DNA from: Gammaproteobacteria bacterium
GTDB lineage: Bacteria; Pseudomonadota; Gammaproteobacteria; Pseudomonadales; Azotimanducaceae
Reading direction: 5' to 3'
Assembly (NCBI GenBank): GCA_026709365.1
Contig: JAPOTD010000116.1
Span: forward strand, 1 to 39,743
DNA length: 39,743 nt
Positions 31,458-39,497 of this stretch are shown piece by piece; the stretch's first letter is position 1; each line of letters opens with the position of its first letter. Both the position numbers and the translations under genes were made by a program. The notes under the pieces were generated by a model, which saw nothing but the letters and a program-made list of their open reading frames with translations, had not been told where the DNA came from and did no database searches.

Positions 31458-32552
31458 ATGGCTGTTGGGGACGGCAAGGATTCGCAGGCGGCGCCCGCGG
31501 TTCACAAGGGTCGCGGCGCCACCCTGAACCCCGGGAGCCGCTATCTGGACACCGCCTCGGTGCCGGTGGACGATGGCTGGGACCTGCGTGATGAGCCGGA
31601 TCCCGCGCCCGCCACCGAGTTCCTCCCGGACCGCACGGTGCGCCTGATCACCCGCAACGCCTCCCCGGACGTGCCCTTCGATCGCTCCATCAACGCCTAC
31701 AAGGGCTGCGAGCACGGCTGCGTGTACTGCTTCGCCCGGCCCACCCACGCCTACCTGGACCTCTCGCCGGGTCTCGATTTTGAAACCAAGATCTTCTACA
31801 AGACCAACGTGCGGGAGCGGCTCATGGATGAACTCAGCGCCCCGTCCTACCGCTGCCGCCCCATCGCCATGGGCACCAACACCGATCCCTACCAGCCGGT
31901 CGAGAAGCGGCTGCGCATCACCCGCGCCGTTCTTGAGGTGGCCGCCGAGTGCCGCCATCCAGTCAGCATCGTCACCAAGAACGCCCTGGTGCTGCGGGAC
32001 CTTGACCTGCTGGAGGACTTGGCGGGCGACGGCCTGGTGTCGGTGATGCTCAGCATCACCACCTTGTCGAACGCGCTCAAGGTCAAGCTGGAGCCGCGCA
32101 CCGCCAGCCCCTCGGCGCGGCTTCGGGCGGTGGCGGGCCTGCACGGGCGGAACGTGCCAGTGGGCGTCCTGGTGGCGCCCATCATCCCGTTCATCAACGA
32201 CCACGAAATCGAGGCCATCGTCGAGCAAGCCGCGGCTGCGGGCGCTGCGGTGGCGGGCCACACCCTGATTCGCCTGCCGTTGGAGATCAAGGCGCTGTTC
32301 GAGGCTTGGCTGGCGGAGCACTGCCCCCTGAAGGCCAAGCGCGTCATGGCCGCCATCCAAGACGCCCATGGCGGCAAGGCCTACAATTCGGCGTGGGGGG
32401 AGCGCATGCGCGGCAAGGGGCCGTTCGCCGACCTGCTGGCGGCGCGCATGGCGGCGGCGCGCAAGCGGCACGGCTTGGCTGGCAAGCGCCTGCCGCCGCT
32501 GCGCACCGACTTGTTCCGGCCGCCTCGGGGCGGACAGATGTCGCTCTGGTAA
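31458..32552 (+). CDS. PA0069 family radical SAM protein
   Basis: A 364-residue radical SAM protein. The cluster motif CxxxCxxC is C84/C88/C91 (YKGCEHGCVYCFARPTH). The surrounding blocks AIAMGTNTDPYQPVEKRLRI, VSIVTKNALVLRDLDLLE and VAPIIPFINDHEIEAIVE define the PA0069 / SplB-related family. SplB repairs spore photoproduct; the role of PA0069-type proteins is not established. The family core begins near residue 16 (HKGRGATLNPGSRYLD). A good Shine-Dalgarno (GGAGAGG) precedes the ATG. The C-terminus LPPLRTDLFRPPRGGQMSLW is typical, so the gene is complete. Confidence 0.9.
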   Translation: MAVGDGKDSQAAPAVHKGRGATLNPGSRYLDTASVPVDDGWDLRDEPDPAPATEFLPDRTVRLITRNASPDVPFDRSINAYKGCEHGCVYCFARPTHAYLDLSPGLDFETKIFYKTNVRERLMDELSAPSYRCRPIAMGTNTDPYQPVEKRLRITRAVLEVAAECRHPVSIVTKNALVLRDLDLLEDLAGDGLVSVMLSITTLSNALKVKLEPRTASPSARLRAVAGLHGRNVPVGVLVAPIIPFINDHEIEAIVEQAAAAGAAVAGHTLIRLPLEIKALFEAWLAEHCPLKAKRVMAAIQDAHGGKAYNSAWGERMRGKGPFADLLAARMAAARKRHGLAGKRLPPLRTDLFRPPRGGQMSLW

Positions 32553-32612
32553 GCTGCCCCTTCGGCGCATGGGTGCAAACCTGACCGCTTGCTGGCAAGC
32601 GCATTCCAAAAG

Positions 32613-32691
32613 CCCAATCGAGGGCGGGAAACTCGCTCCGAGGGAACCCGCGCCGGGCATAATGAACTGAAGGTTCGCACCCTCGATTGGG
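32613..32691. repeat. 12-bp perfect inverted repeat with 55-bp centre
   Basis: CCCAATCGAGGG (32613-32624) and CCCTCGATTGGG (32680-32691) are exact inverse complements, bounding 79 bp just after the radical SAM gene. It could be a small mobile-element-like unit or a long hairpin at the mRNA 3' end. Confidence 0.6.
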
Positions 32692-32769
32692 TAACGGAAG
32701 GTGGATTTGCTCCAAAATGAGAATCGCTGCGGCGCGAACGTGCGCCTTCGGCGCGTTTCGGTTCGCATT

Positions 32770-32793
32770 GGAGTTTAGCCAGCACGAAACTCC
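32770..32793. repeat. Degenerate copy of the dispersed GGAGTTT palindrome
   Basis: GGAGTTT (32770-32776) and AAACTCC (32787-32793) form a 7-bp stem; the centre (AGCCAGCACG) has diverged from the best copy at 31359. Confidence 0.5.
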
Positions 32794-32816
32794 TTTCCGG
32801 CGGGCATGATTCCTTA

Positions 32817-32866
32817 GGTCGAGGGCGACCCGCCCCTCGGACGGCGCACAGCGCCGTTCCTCGACC
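32817..32866 (+). promoter_or_regulatory. Possible structured leader of the symporter gene
   Basis: An outer stem GGTCGA/TCGACC (32817-32822 with 32861-32866) encloses two hairpins: GGGCG/CGCCC (32823-32835) and ACGGCGC/GCGCCGT (32841-32857). The fold ends 45 bases before the ATG. It matches no riboswitch I know. Confidence 0.35.
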
Positions 32867-32911
32867 GGATGAAAGTTCCGCGGGATTCGGTGGAAGAAGA
32901 AGGGGAGATTG

Positions 32912-34477
32912 ATGGATCTGACCAGTTGGTCTTGGCTGTTTCTGGTCTTCTACATCGGCTTGATGATCGCCTTCGGCGTGTTGGGCCGGGCGCGGGTGAA
33001 GAGCGCCGACGACTTCGCCACCGCCCGCAATGCCTACGGCCCGCTGTTCCTGGCCTTCGCCTTCGCCGCCACCACGGCCAGCGGCGCCACCTTCGTGGGC
33101 TTTCCCGGCATTGCCTACGACAACGGCATGGTGGCCGTGTGGTCGGTGTTTCTCTACCCCATCGGCGTTTACATCGGCGTTCTGGTGTGCCTCAAGGTGG
33201 TCAGCACCAGCGGCCATCAGTTCGGCAACCGCTCCATCCCCGAATACTTGGGCAGCCGCTACCTCTCCGACGGGATGCGCATCATGGTGTCCCTGTTCTC
33301 GCTGCTGCTGTTCTTCTACTTGGCGGGGCAGTTGGTGTCGGGCATCGTGATGTTCGAGCTGATGCTGGGCGTGCCCTCGGAATGGGCGCTGGGCATCACC
33401 GCGGTCGTGCTGATGGCCTACGTGGTGCTGGGCGGCGCCCATGCCGACATCCTCACCGATGGGGTCCAAGGACTGCTCATGGTGGTCATCGCCGCCGTGC
33501 TGGTGGTCATGTTCCTCACCGGCTTCGGGGTCGAAGGGGGCTTGGGCGGCATGGTGGACAACCTGCGCGCCCAGGATGCCAACTTGGTGGGTTGGCTCAA
33601 CGAGGAGTCGGTGCTCTACCATTCCTGGTGGTCGGTGCTGGCGGTGCTCCTGGCGCACATCCCGTTGGGCATGCTCCCGCACATCGGCAACAAGCTGTGG
33701 GCCCTTGAGAAGCCAAGCGAGCGCCGCCGGTTCATCAGCTTGGCGTTCACCTTCGGCCTCACCTTGGGCATGCTGGGGTTGGGCGGCCTCCTGGCTCGGG
33801 CGATACTCGGCGATGCGCTCACCGCACCGGACGCCACCAGCAACAGCGCCTTGGCGCTGCTTTTCATTGAGCTGTTTCCAGCTTGGCTGGCAGCGCTGAT
33901 TGGCGTCGGCATTCTTGCTGCGGTCATGTCCACCGCCGATGGCTTAGTGGTGTCGAGCTCGCAGATCATCGCCAACGACCTCTATCGGCTCAGCTACGTG
34001 CCCCGGTTTCAGCAGCGCCTCAGCGCGGCGGAGGTGGATCGGCGGGTGCTGGCCATCAGCCGCATCGCCACTGTGGCGGTGATGGTGATCTGCACCCTCA
34101 TGGCGTGGCTGCTGATGGACCGCAACGTGGCGCTGATCGTCTGGATCGGCACTGGCGGCATGATGGCCGCCTTTGCCGGCCCGCTGGTGGTGGGCTCAGT
34201 CTGGCGCGGGGTGACCCGAGCCGGTGCGCTGGCAGGCTTGATTGGGGGCGCTGCGGTCTTTTCCATCACCCACGGCGCCGTCATTGATCCCGATTGGTTC
34301 GATCCGGGAGCGCTGCGCCAAGCGACCCTGTGGCTGCAGCGCGAGGCAGGCAACCCTTGGTCGTGCGCCACCATGGGCGAGATCGTTTCCGTGGCGTTGA
34401 CCTGGGGCGTCTCCAAGCTGACCCGGCCGCTGCCGGGTGAGCATCTGGAGCGCTTGTTTGGAACGCCCGCCGATTGA
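32912..34477 (+). CDS. Sodium:solute symporter (SSS) family transporter
   Basis: A 521-residue inner-membrane secondary transporter of the SSS family (PF00474), which couples Na+ entry to solute uptake. About 13 hydrophobic helices are seen. Family features include the early Na+/substrate helix (FAFAATTASGATFVGFPGIA), NRSIPEYLGSRYLSDGMRIM, YVVLGGAHADILTDGVQGLL, and ALIGVGILAAVMSTADGLVV with SSSQIIANDLYR. The substrate cannot be told from sequence; pantothenate, proline, urea, sugar and acetate carriers all occur in this family. Start ATG 32912 follows AGGGGAG by 4-5 bases. Its end is convergent with an orphan hicB, 39 bp away. Confidence 0.92.
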   Translation: MDLTSWSWLFLVFYIGLMIAFGVLGRARVKSADDFATARNAYGPLFLAFAFAATTASGATFVGFPGIAYDNGMVAVWSVFLYPIGVYIGVLVCLKVVSTSGHQFGNRSIPEYLGSRYLSDGMRIMVSLFSLLLFFYLAGQLVSGIVMFELMLGVPSEWALGITAVVLMAYVVLGGAHADILTDGVQGLLMVVIAAVLVVMFLTGFGVEGGLGGMVDNLRAQDANLVGWLNEESVLYHSWWSVLAVLLAHIPLGMLPHIGNKLWALEKPSERRRFISLAFTFGLTLGMLGLGGLLARAILGDALTAPDATSNSALALLFIELFPAWLAALIGVGILAAVMSTADGLVVSSSQIIANDLYRLSYVPRFQQRLSAAEVDRRVLAISRIATVAVMVICTLMAWLLMDRNVALIVWIGTGGMMAAFAGPLVVGSVWRGVTRAGALAGLIGGAAVFSITHGAVIDPDWFDPGALRQATLWLQREAGNPWSCATMGEIVSVALTWGVSKLTRPLPGEHLERLFGTPAD

Positions 34478-34520
34478 GGAAGCGCGGCGTGCAAAGATAC
34501 TTCGGCGCAGTCCGTTTCAC
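34478..34520 (-). pseudogene. Possible hicA remnant (first ~14 codons)
   Basis: The GTG at 34520 overlaps the hicB TGA, the usual hicB-hicA coupling, and begins VKRT, close to the common HicA N-terminus. Nothing after it resembles HicA, and the region ends at the symporter stop. The match is only four residues, so this is weak. Confidence 0.25.
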
Positions 34521-34711
34521 GCCACCGCCAAGTCCGCCACTCGTCGGATTCCAGGCAAGGTGCCGCTGGTTAGGTCGGCGTATAAGTCACGCAGATGGAC
34601 CTGAAGGTCATCAAGGGTGTCTCCTTGGGTCCAGTAGTCCGGGAAGTCTTCAAGATAGCCCAGCCAAGCGCCATCCTCTTCCCAGTAAACGATTCTTGTT
34701 GTCGTCGGCAT
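34517..34711 (-). CDS. HicB-family antitoxin (orphan)
   Basis: A 64-residue small HicB-like protein: TTRIVYWEEDGAWLGYLEDF, PDYWTQGDTLDDLQVHLRDL and YADLTSG are the partial RNase H-like fold of HicB antitoxins. A GAGGA Shine-Dalgarno lies 6 bases before the ATG. HicB normally precedes or follows HicA, an mRNA interferase. Here a GTG overlapping the hicB stop opens VKRTAPKYL..., which resembles only the first residues of a HicA and then runs into the opposite strand of the symporter 3' end. So hicA looks lost and the antitoxin is alone. Confidence 0.8.
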   Translation of the reverse strand: MPTTTRIVYWEEDGAWLGYLEDFPDYWTQGDTLDDLQVHLRDLYADLTSGTLPGIRRVADLAVA

Positions 34712-35042
34712 GGTGATTCCTCAAGCTGCGTTCTGCTCAGCCCCCGCAAACCTAGTATAGCCGGGACGAGACTTCAACACCTCGCCTGCAGCCTTGAGTA
34801 CAGTGACCTTAGTCGCTTCCGACGAGCCATTTGGGGCGGGATTCTTGGCAATGGAGATGTGGATTCCTCGCACTAAGGCTCTGTATTTCTCGCACTAAGC
34901 GGCTGCATTTCTCCAATTGAGCGACTGCATTGCATGGATATCGAGCTGGCCAGACGATTGCTGGGCCAGCGCAGCGCGAAGCCTCCGACTGCTGTAGTCT
35001 GCCGAAAGAGCCTTGGGCGGCAATGAGCGGTTAACATAGGGC
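34712..35042. other. 331-bp intergenic region between hicB and nadE
   Basis: No gene is supported. The only notable content is a 22-bp threefold tandem repeat at 34864-34929. No clear sigma-70 promoter is visible for nadE. Confidence 0.5.
34864..34929. repeat. 22-bp tandem repeat, three copies
   Basis: Three contiguous units (34864-34885, 34886-34907, 34908-34929) of about TTTCTCGCACTAAG + GCTGCA. Units 1 and 2 differ at about 4 of 22 bases; unit 3 differs more in the middle. Every unit ends CTG(C/T)A. The period is exactly two helical turns, which would place any bound protein on one face. Confidence 0.75.
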
Positions 35043-36989
35043 ATGGACAGCGCCGTTGACTTCGCCGAACTGGGTTTTCTCCGGGCCGCTGGAGTGTCGC
35101 CGAAGGTGCGCATAGCCGACCCTTTGGCCAACGCGCGGGAAGTCGTCGGTCATCTTGAGGCGTTGCATCAGGCCGACGTCTCGGTGGCCTTGTTTCCCGA
35201 GCTGGGCTTGACCGGCTACACGGCGGAAGACCTCTTTTTCGATGCCAGCCTGCTCAAGGGCGCCCTTGAGGCGCTGGCCCTGATCGTCGAAGCCCAGGTG
35301 CCCGTTGTCGCCATCGTGGGCCTGCCTTGGCGCAGCCCGGACGGTCGCCTCTTCAATTGCGCCGCCGTTGTCGGCGATGGCCAGGTCGCCGGCTTGGTGC
35401 CCAAGACGGCGTTGCCCAATCACGGCGAGTTTTACGAGCGGCGCTGGTTCGCCTCCGGTCGGGGCGTTGACTTGGAGGTCGATTCAGGCTTTGGCGCGCT
35501 GCGGCTGTGCCCGAACCAACTCTTCCGGCTCGGTGGCTGCCGCTTCGCCGTGGAGCTGTGCGAAGACCTTTGGTCGCCGCAGCCGCCGGGCGCCGTCCAC
35601 AGCTTGGCGGGGGCGGAGCTGGTGCTCAACCTCTCGGCCAGCAATGAACTGGTCAGCAAGGCGGACTATCGCCGCGACCTCGTGCGCATGGCCAGCGGCG
35701 CTTGGGTGTGCGGCTACCTGTATGCGGGCGCCGGCGTTACGGAATCAACCAAGGACTTGGTTTTTGGCGGCCACCTGCTGGCTGCTGAGAACGGCGTCCT
35801 GCTCGCCGAGAGCGAGCGCTTCGGATTGAATGGCGCTGAACTGATCGTGGACTTCGACTTGGAGAGGCTCCGCCATGATCGGATGCAGAACAAGACCTTC
35901 GCCGATTCGCCGCGGCCCGAAGGCCATCGATCCACCCCGGTTGTCTTCGCGCCGCCGCGCCTGACGCGATTGCGGCGCGCCCCCGACCCGCACCCCTTCG
36001 TGCCGAAGGACGAGGCGGTCTTCAATGCCCGAGCTCGGGAAGTCCTCGCCATTCAGAGCGCGGGCCTAAGCCGACGCATGCGCGGCGCGGGGGCCGAACG
36101 CCTGGTGCTCGGCACCTCGGGCGGGCTCGACTCCACCTTGGCGCTTTTGGTCTGCTTGGATGCCCTTGAGCGGTTGGGCCTGCCCACGGAAAACCTCAAT
36201 GCCTTGTCGCTACCAGGGCCGGGCACCTCGGAACACACCCGCACGACGGTGGCGCAATTGGTCGCCGCCACCACCATCAGTTGGCGCGAAATCTCCATCT
36301 CCGAACTGGTCTGCGAGCAGCTTAGGCAGCTCGCCCACGAGGCCCGCAACGATGTGGTGTTTGAAAACGTGCAGGCCCGGCAGCGCACCCAGATGCTGTT
36401 CAACATGGCTAACAAGACTGGCGGCTTGCTGGTCGGCACTGGCGACCTTTCCGAGCTGGCGCTCGGCTGGTGTACCTACAACGCCGACCACATGGCCAGC
36501 TACAACGTCAACGCCGGGGTGCCCAAGACCTTGGTGGCCTACCTGATTCGCTGGTACGCCAGCCACCGGGCCGACGCGGCCTTGGCCGAAGCCCTGCAGC
36601 GGGTACACGACACGCCGATTTCCCCTGAACTGCTGCCTCCGGAAGATGGGGACGGCGGCATCAGCCAAAGGACCGAGTCCATCATCGGCCCCTTCGAGCT
36701 GCACGACTTCTTCCTTTACCACTATGTCCGGGGCGGCGCCGCGCCGGAGAAGATCGCCGCCTTGGCGGGCTTGGCCTTTGCCGAGCGCTATGGGCGCCCG
36801 GAGGTGAAGCGCTGGCTGAAGGTCTTTTTTCAACGCTTCTTCGGCCAGCAGTTCAAGCGCACCACGTTGCCCGCCGGGCCGAAGGTGGGCACCGTCAGCC
36901 TCTCGCCCCGAGGCGATTGGCGGATGCCCGACGAAGCGGAGGCCGCAAGGCTGATTGCCGCCATCGATGGCCTGCCGGACAACCATTGA
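35043..36989 (+). CDS. nadE: Glutamine-dependent NAD+ synthetase
   Basis: A 648-residue two-domain enzyme making NAD+ from nicotinate adenine dinucleotide with glutamine as nitrogen source. The N-terminal nitrilase-type glutaminase has its triad at Glu53 (FPELGLTGY), Lys121 (VPKTALPNHGEFYERRWF) and Cys173 (VELCEDLW). The C-terminal synthetase has the pyrophosphatase loop LGTSGGLDSTLAL at residues 356-368, and LLVGTGDLSELALGWCTYNA follows. Length matches the long actinobacterial/proteobacterial form; the short ammonia-dependent E. coli form lacks the first domain. The ATG is preceded only by a weak AGGG. Confidence 0.95.
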   Translation: MDSAVDFAELGFLRAAGVSPKVRIADPLANAREVVGHLEALHQADVSVALFPELGLTGYTAEDLFFDASLLKGALEALALIVEAQVPVVAIVGLPWRSPDGRLFNCAAVVGDGQVAGLVPKTALPNHGEFYERRWFASGRGVDLEVDSGFGALRLCPNQLFRLGGCRFAVELCEDLWSPQPPGAVHSLAGAELVLNLSASNELVSKADYRRDLVRMASGAWVCGYLYAGAGVTESTKDLVFGGHLLAAENGVLLAESERFGLNGAELIVDFDLERLRHDRMQNKTFADSPRPEGHRSTPVVFAPPRLTRLRRAPDPHPFVPKDEAVFNARAREVLAIQSAGLSRRMRGAGAERLVLGTSGGLDSTLALLVCLDALERLGLPTENLNALSLPGPGTSEHTRTTVAQLVAATTISWREISISELVCEQLRQLAHEARNDVVFENVQARQRTQMLFNMANKTGGLLVGTGDLSELALGWCTYNADHMASYNVNAGVPKTLVAYLIRWYASHRADAALAEALQRVHDTPISPELLPPEDGDGGISQRTESIIGPFELHDFFLYHYVRGGAAPEKIAALAGLAFAERYGRPEVKRWLKVFFQRFFGQQFKRTTLPAGPKVGTVSLSPRGDWRMPDEAEAARLIAAIDGLPDNH

Positions 36990-37019
36990 CCCGCTCCTGA
37001 AAACCCCTTGGAAACCGCC

Positions 37020-37934
37020 ATGCGCCTTTGGATGACTTTTGCCGCCCTGCTGTTCTCCCCCTTCTTAGCTGTTGCGTCGGAGGCTCCCTACTGCGGGGAT
37101 GAGGGCGTTTGGATTCAGATACTTGGGGCCGGCGGCCCGGAGCTGCACGATGGCGCCGCCGGGCCGAGCTACTTGCTGTGGATCGACAATCGAGCGCGTC
37201 TGCTCATTGACACCGCGCCTGGGGCATCGGCGCGCTTTGACGAGGCGGGCGCCGCTTTCGAGGACCTTGACGCCATTGTCTTCAGCCAGTTGAGCGCCAA
37301 TCACGCGGGGGACTTCCCGGCTTTCATTGACGGCTCGCGGTTTCACAGCCGCACCCGGTCCCTGCCGGTGTTGGGTCCGCAGGGCGGCTCATCAATCGGC
37401 GTGTCGGCCTTTGTCGAACGGCTGATCGGCCCCGACGGCGCCTACCCCGAACTGGCCGACTTCCTTAACGTTCAGTCAAGAGGTGGCTACCGGCTGAGCG
37501 TGCGCGGCGTGCCCGCCACCGGGCGGCGGCGTTGGGCGCGCTTTGGCAACGAAGCCCTGCAGTTGGCCGCCATGCCGGTGCATCACGGCAGCGTGCCTGC
37601 CTTGGCTTGGCGGGTGGAGACCCAAGGATTCGCCGTGGTCTTCGCCGGGGACTTCTCCAACCGCAAGAACGTCATGGCTGAATTCGCCGCGGATGCCGAC
37701 GCCCTGGTGGTGTCCCATGCCGAGCCCGAGCATGCTCGGGGCGAAGCCCGTGACCGCCACGTCACGCCCAGCCAGATCGGCCGCATCGCCGAGCAGGCGG
37801 CCGCCCGCATGGTGATCCTGGGCCACCGCATGAACCGCACCCGAGGCCGGGAAAGCCAGAGCCGGGAAGCCATCGAAGCCCACTACAGCGGCGCGTTGAT
37901 CTTTGCGGACGACTTGGAGTGCTGGGGGCTATAA
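37020..37934 (+). CDS. Exported metallo-beta-lactamase-fold protein with degenerate metal site
   Basis: A 304-residue protein with an N-terminal signal peptide (LWMTFAALLFSPFLAVASEA). The fold is recognised from ILGAGGP near the start, then LLIDTAPGAS and LDAIVFSQLSANHAGDFPAF, and later FAVVFAGDFSNRKNVM and ARMVILGHRM. This is the RNase Z/arylsulfatase-like branch. The usual metal motif HxHxDH reads Q90-L-S92-A-N94-H95, so three of four ligands are replaced. The later His (PVHHGS), Asp (GDFSN) and His (LGHRM) remain. It may bind one metal or none. It starts 30 bp after nadE and is probably co-transcribed. An in-frame TTG at 37008 is the alternative start. Confidence 0.75.
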   Translation: MRLWMTFAALLFSPFLAVASEAPYCGDEGVWIQILGAGGPELHDGAAGPSYLLWIDNRARLLIDTAPGASARFDEAGAAFEDLDAIVFSQLSANHAGDFPAFIDGSRFHSRTRSLPVLGPQGGSSIGVSAFVERLIGPDGAYPELADFLNVQSRGGYRLSVRGVPATGRRRWARFGNEALQLAAMPVHHGSVPALAWRVETQGFAVVFAGDFSNRKNVMAEFAADADALVVSHAEPEHARGEARDRHVTPSQIGRIAEQAAARMVILGHRMNRTRGRESQSREAIEAHYSGALIFADDLECWGL

Positions 37935-37935
37935 T
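37930..37935 (+). promoter_or_regulatory. Probable -10 box of the bTHX gene, overlapping the upstream stop codon
   Basis: A perfect TATAAT covers the TAA stop of the preceding gene, 51 bases before the bTHX ATG, in a GC-rich context (GGGGGCTATAATCC). No good -35 box is seen, so the call is tentative. Confidence 0.4.
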
Positions 37936-37985
37936 CCCGCGCTCTTCATCGCAGGGCAATTTGACGATGCACAGAGGCAGCAACC

Positions 37986-38102
37986 ATGGGTAAGGGTGAC
38001 CAGCGCACTAGGCGCGGCAAGATCGTGCGCGGCACTTTCGGCGTCCGCCGGCCGAAGAAGCGCAAGCCCGACGCGCAGCAGGAGGAACGGCGGCGCCGCT
38101 AA
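37986..38102 (+). CDS. 30S ribosomal protein bTHX
   Basis: A 38-residue, extremely basic protein: [20 protein letters not shown] then [18 protein letters not shown]. The MGKGDxRTxRGKIxRGT(F/Y)G-xxRPKK pattern is the Thx family, a small peptide that sits in the head of the 30S subunit and stabilises it. It is below the usual ORF length cut-off. A -10 box just upstream suggests its own promoter. A GAGG sequence serves as a weak Shine-Dalgarno. Confidence 0.9.
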   Translation: MGKGDQRTRRGKIVRGTFGVRRPKKRKPDAQQEERRRR

Positions 38103-38230
38103 GTCGCGAGTCGTTGGAGCCAAGCGGGATGCCTCGGCTTGAGTGCGTCCCACCCCCGCTTTCGAATCAGGCTCTGGCTCTGAACCCCACAAGCCGCTTG
38201 GCCAAGGCAACCAAGCACTTTGAGATTCCG

Positions 38231-39139
38231 CTAACGCGGATGGAACACTTCGTCGAGGGTTCCGGCATCAAGCACGTTGTCCGCCCAATTCTCGAGGTCG
38301 GTTGCCGATGCCCCTCCGAGACGCCTGTCAACCAGCGGCGGCAGCGCGCCGAACCGCCGGCGCAGCTGTCGCTCGAGGACCGCGCGCTCGCCGTCGACGC
38401 GACCTTCCACGCGGCCCTGCTGTCTTCCCTCTTCGCGGGCGCGCTGATTCAGTCCCACTATCATTGCGCTCTCCTCGGGATGCTGTTCCCGGTAGCTTCG
38501 ACGCTCATTGTCGCTGAGGTCGGCGTAGATGTCGATGAAGTCGATGTACTTCTCAAGCCGGTTCGGATCTTGTTCCAAGTCCAACAGCCCGCGAACCGCG
38601 CTGGCGTATGCCTCCAGCCTGCCACCGGCCGGAACGCGCATGTTCGGCAGGTTCACCCGCGCCACAAGGTTGTTGCTGTTGAGCCAATCCGCTGCGGGCA
38701 TGTCGCCGAGCGCGCACACCAAGTAGTTGAACCTTAAGTACTCTCGCCGTTCCGTTCCGAGCGTTAGCTGCCCCGGGGCCGCGCCGGAGCGCAGGAATAC
38801 CACCACCGGCACCAACCGGCGGGTACCGAACAACTCGGCGAGGTCGGCGCAGTAGTGAACGAGCCGAAGCGGCGAGAACCGCAACGGGTCGGACTCCTCC
38901 TCGACAGCGAAAAGAACCGCCTCGCGTCTGCCGTCGGTCCACTCGGCGAGCAGCGGCACGTCGAGTCGCCTGTAGCGCCCGCTGAGTTTTGCCTGCAGCT
39001 GCTCCTCGCGCACCGGGACGATGCGCACGTCGTCATCCGGCCGCGGCGCCTCCTCCGGCGCGAAGAACTCAAGCGCCTCGTTCGGATAGTCAACGATGAG
39101 GTTCTTGAAGTTTTGGTCGTGGCTGAGCTTGCCAGCCAT
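38231..39139 (-). CDS. DUF4351 domain-containing protein (Rpn/PD-(D/E)XK-like)
   Basis: A 302-residue protein. Residues about 1-160 look like a PD-(D/E)XK-type core (YRRLDVPLLAEWTDGRREAV, then LFAVEEESDP), with Asp and Glu-x-Glu in place of the classical Asp and Glu-x-Lys. The C-terminus LERQLRRRFGALPPLVDRRL followed by GGASATDLENWADNVLDAGTL is DUF4351. Related proteins are multicopy, often called Rpn-like nucleases, with unclear function. The ATG at 39139 gives MAGKLSHDQNFKNLIVDYPN, the usual family start; a GTG 39 bases upstream is less likely. Gly/Arg/Glu repeats (EEGRQQGRVEGRVDGE) form a charged linker. Confidence 0.82.
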   Translation of the reverse strand: MAGKLSHDQNFKNLIVDYPNEALEFFAPEEAPRPDDDVRIVPVREEQLQAKLSGRYRRLDVPLLAEWTDGRREAVLFAVEEESDPLRFSPLRLVHYCADLAELFGTRRLVPVVVFLRSGAAPGQLTLGTERREYLRFNYLVCALGDMPAADWLNSNNLVARVNLPNMRVPAGGRLEAYASAVRGLLDLEQDPNRLEKYIDFIDIYADLSDNERRSYREQHPEESAMIVGLNQRAREEGRQQGRVEGRVDGERAVLERQLRRRFGALPPLVDRRLGGASATDLENWADNVLDAGTLDEVFHPR

Positions 39140-39258
39140 GCTGCTTCCCGCTGTGGATTTGGGGATAGCATTGGCCACAGGCCTTGCTTCAGGCTACGGC
39201 CAATCGCTGAGAGCGCTGTGGGAGATCCGCCCGACTGCGTGACCTGAAGGCCGCGTAG

Positions 39259-39282
39259 GCGGTTTCGCTAGCGTGAAACTCC
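39259..39282. repeat. Degenerate copy of the dispersed GGAGTTTC palindrome
   Basis: GCGGTTTCGCTAGCGTGAAACTCC here matches the minus-strand form of the element at 31359; the arms GTTTCGC and GCGTGAAAC pair with one bulge. Confidence 0.5.
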
Positions 39283-39361
39283 TGTTGAACCACTTGGCTT
39301 GGGCATGGAGGCGCGGTTTTTGTGGTTGACTTCCGCCTGCTGTGGGTGCAAAGTGGATCGC

Positions 39362-39497
39362 GTGTAACCGATTCCGCTGACTGCCCGTATGTCGGGTCAG
39401 TCGCTGAATACAACAGCCCCAACTCGGCCGACGGGTAGCTCCCGGAGGCGCGGCGAACAGGCGACGCCCGTCCACTAGTCAGTGGGAGCGGTTACAC
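39362..39497. repeat. 136-bp element bounded by 21-bp imperfect inverted repeats
   Basis: The left end (39362-39382) and the inverse complement of the right end (39477-39497) agree at 18 of 21 positions: GTGTAACCG is identical, then three mismatches are scattered over six bases, then CTGACT is identical. The interior can form smaller hairpins. It is either a MITE-like unit or an attC-like recombination site; neither is proven. Confidence 0.6.

Larger units (their letters stand above)
32553..32911. other. 359-bp structured intergenic region before the sodium:solute symporter
   Basis: No gene is seen. In order it holds a 12-bp perfect inverted repeat (32613-32624 with 32680-32691), a GC hairpin with a TTCG loop around 32743-32757, a copy of the dispersed palindrome (32770-32793), a three-way-junction-like fold (32817-32866), and the symporter Shine-Dalgarno AGGGGAG at 32901. 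Confidence 0.6.

Noticed and set aside
38119-38201. Inverted repeat GCCAAGCGG / CCGCTTGGC after the bTHX gene as a terminator
   Set aside because: The arms are only 9 bp and about 66 bp apart, with no T-run; chance is likely in GC-rich DNA.
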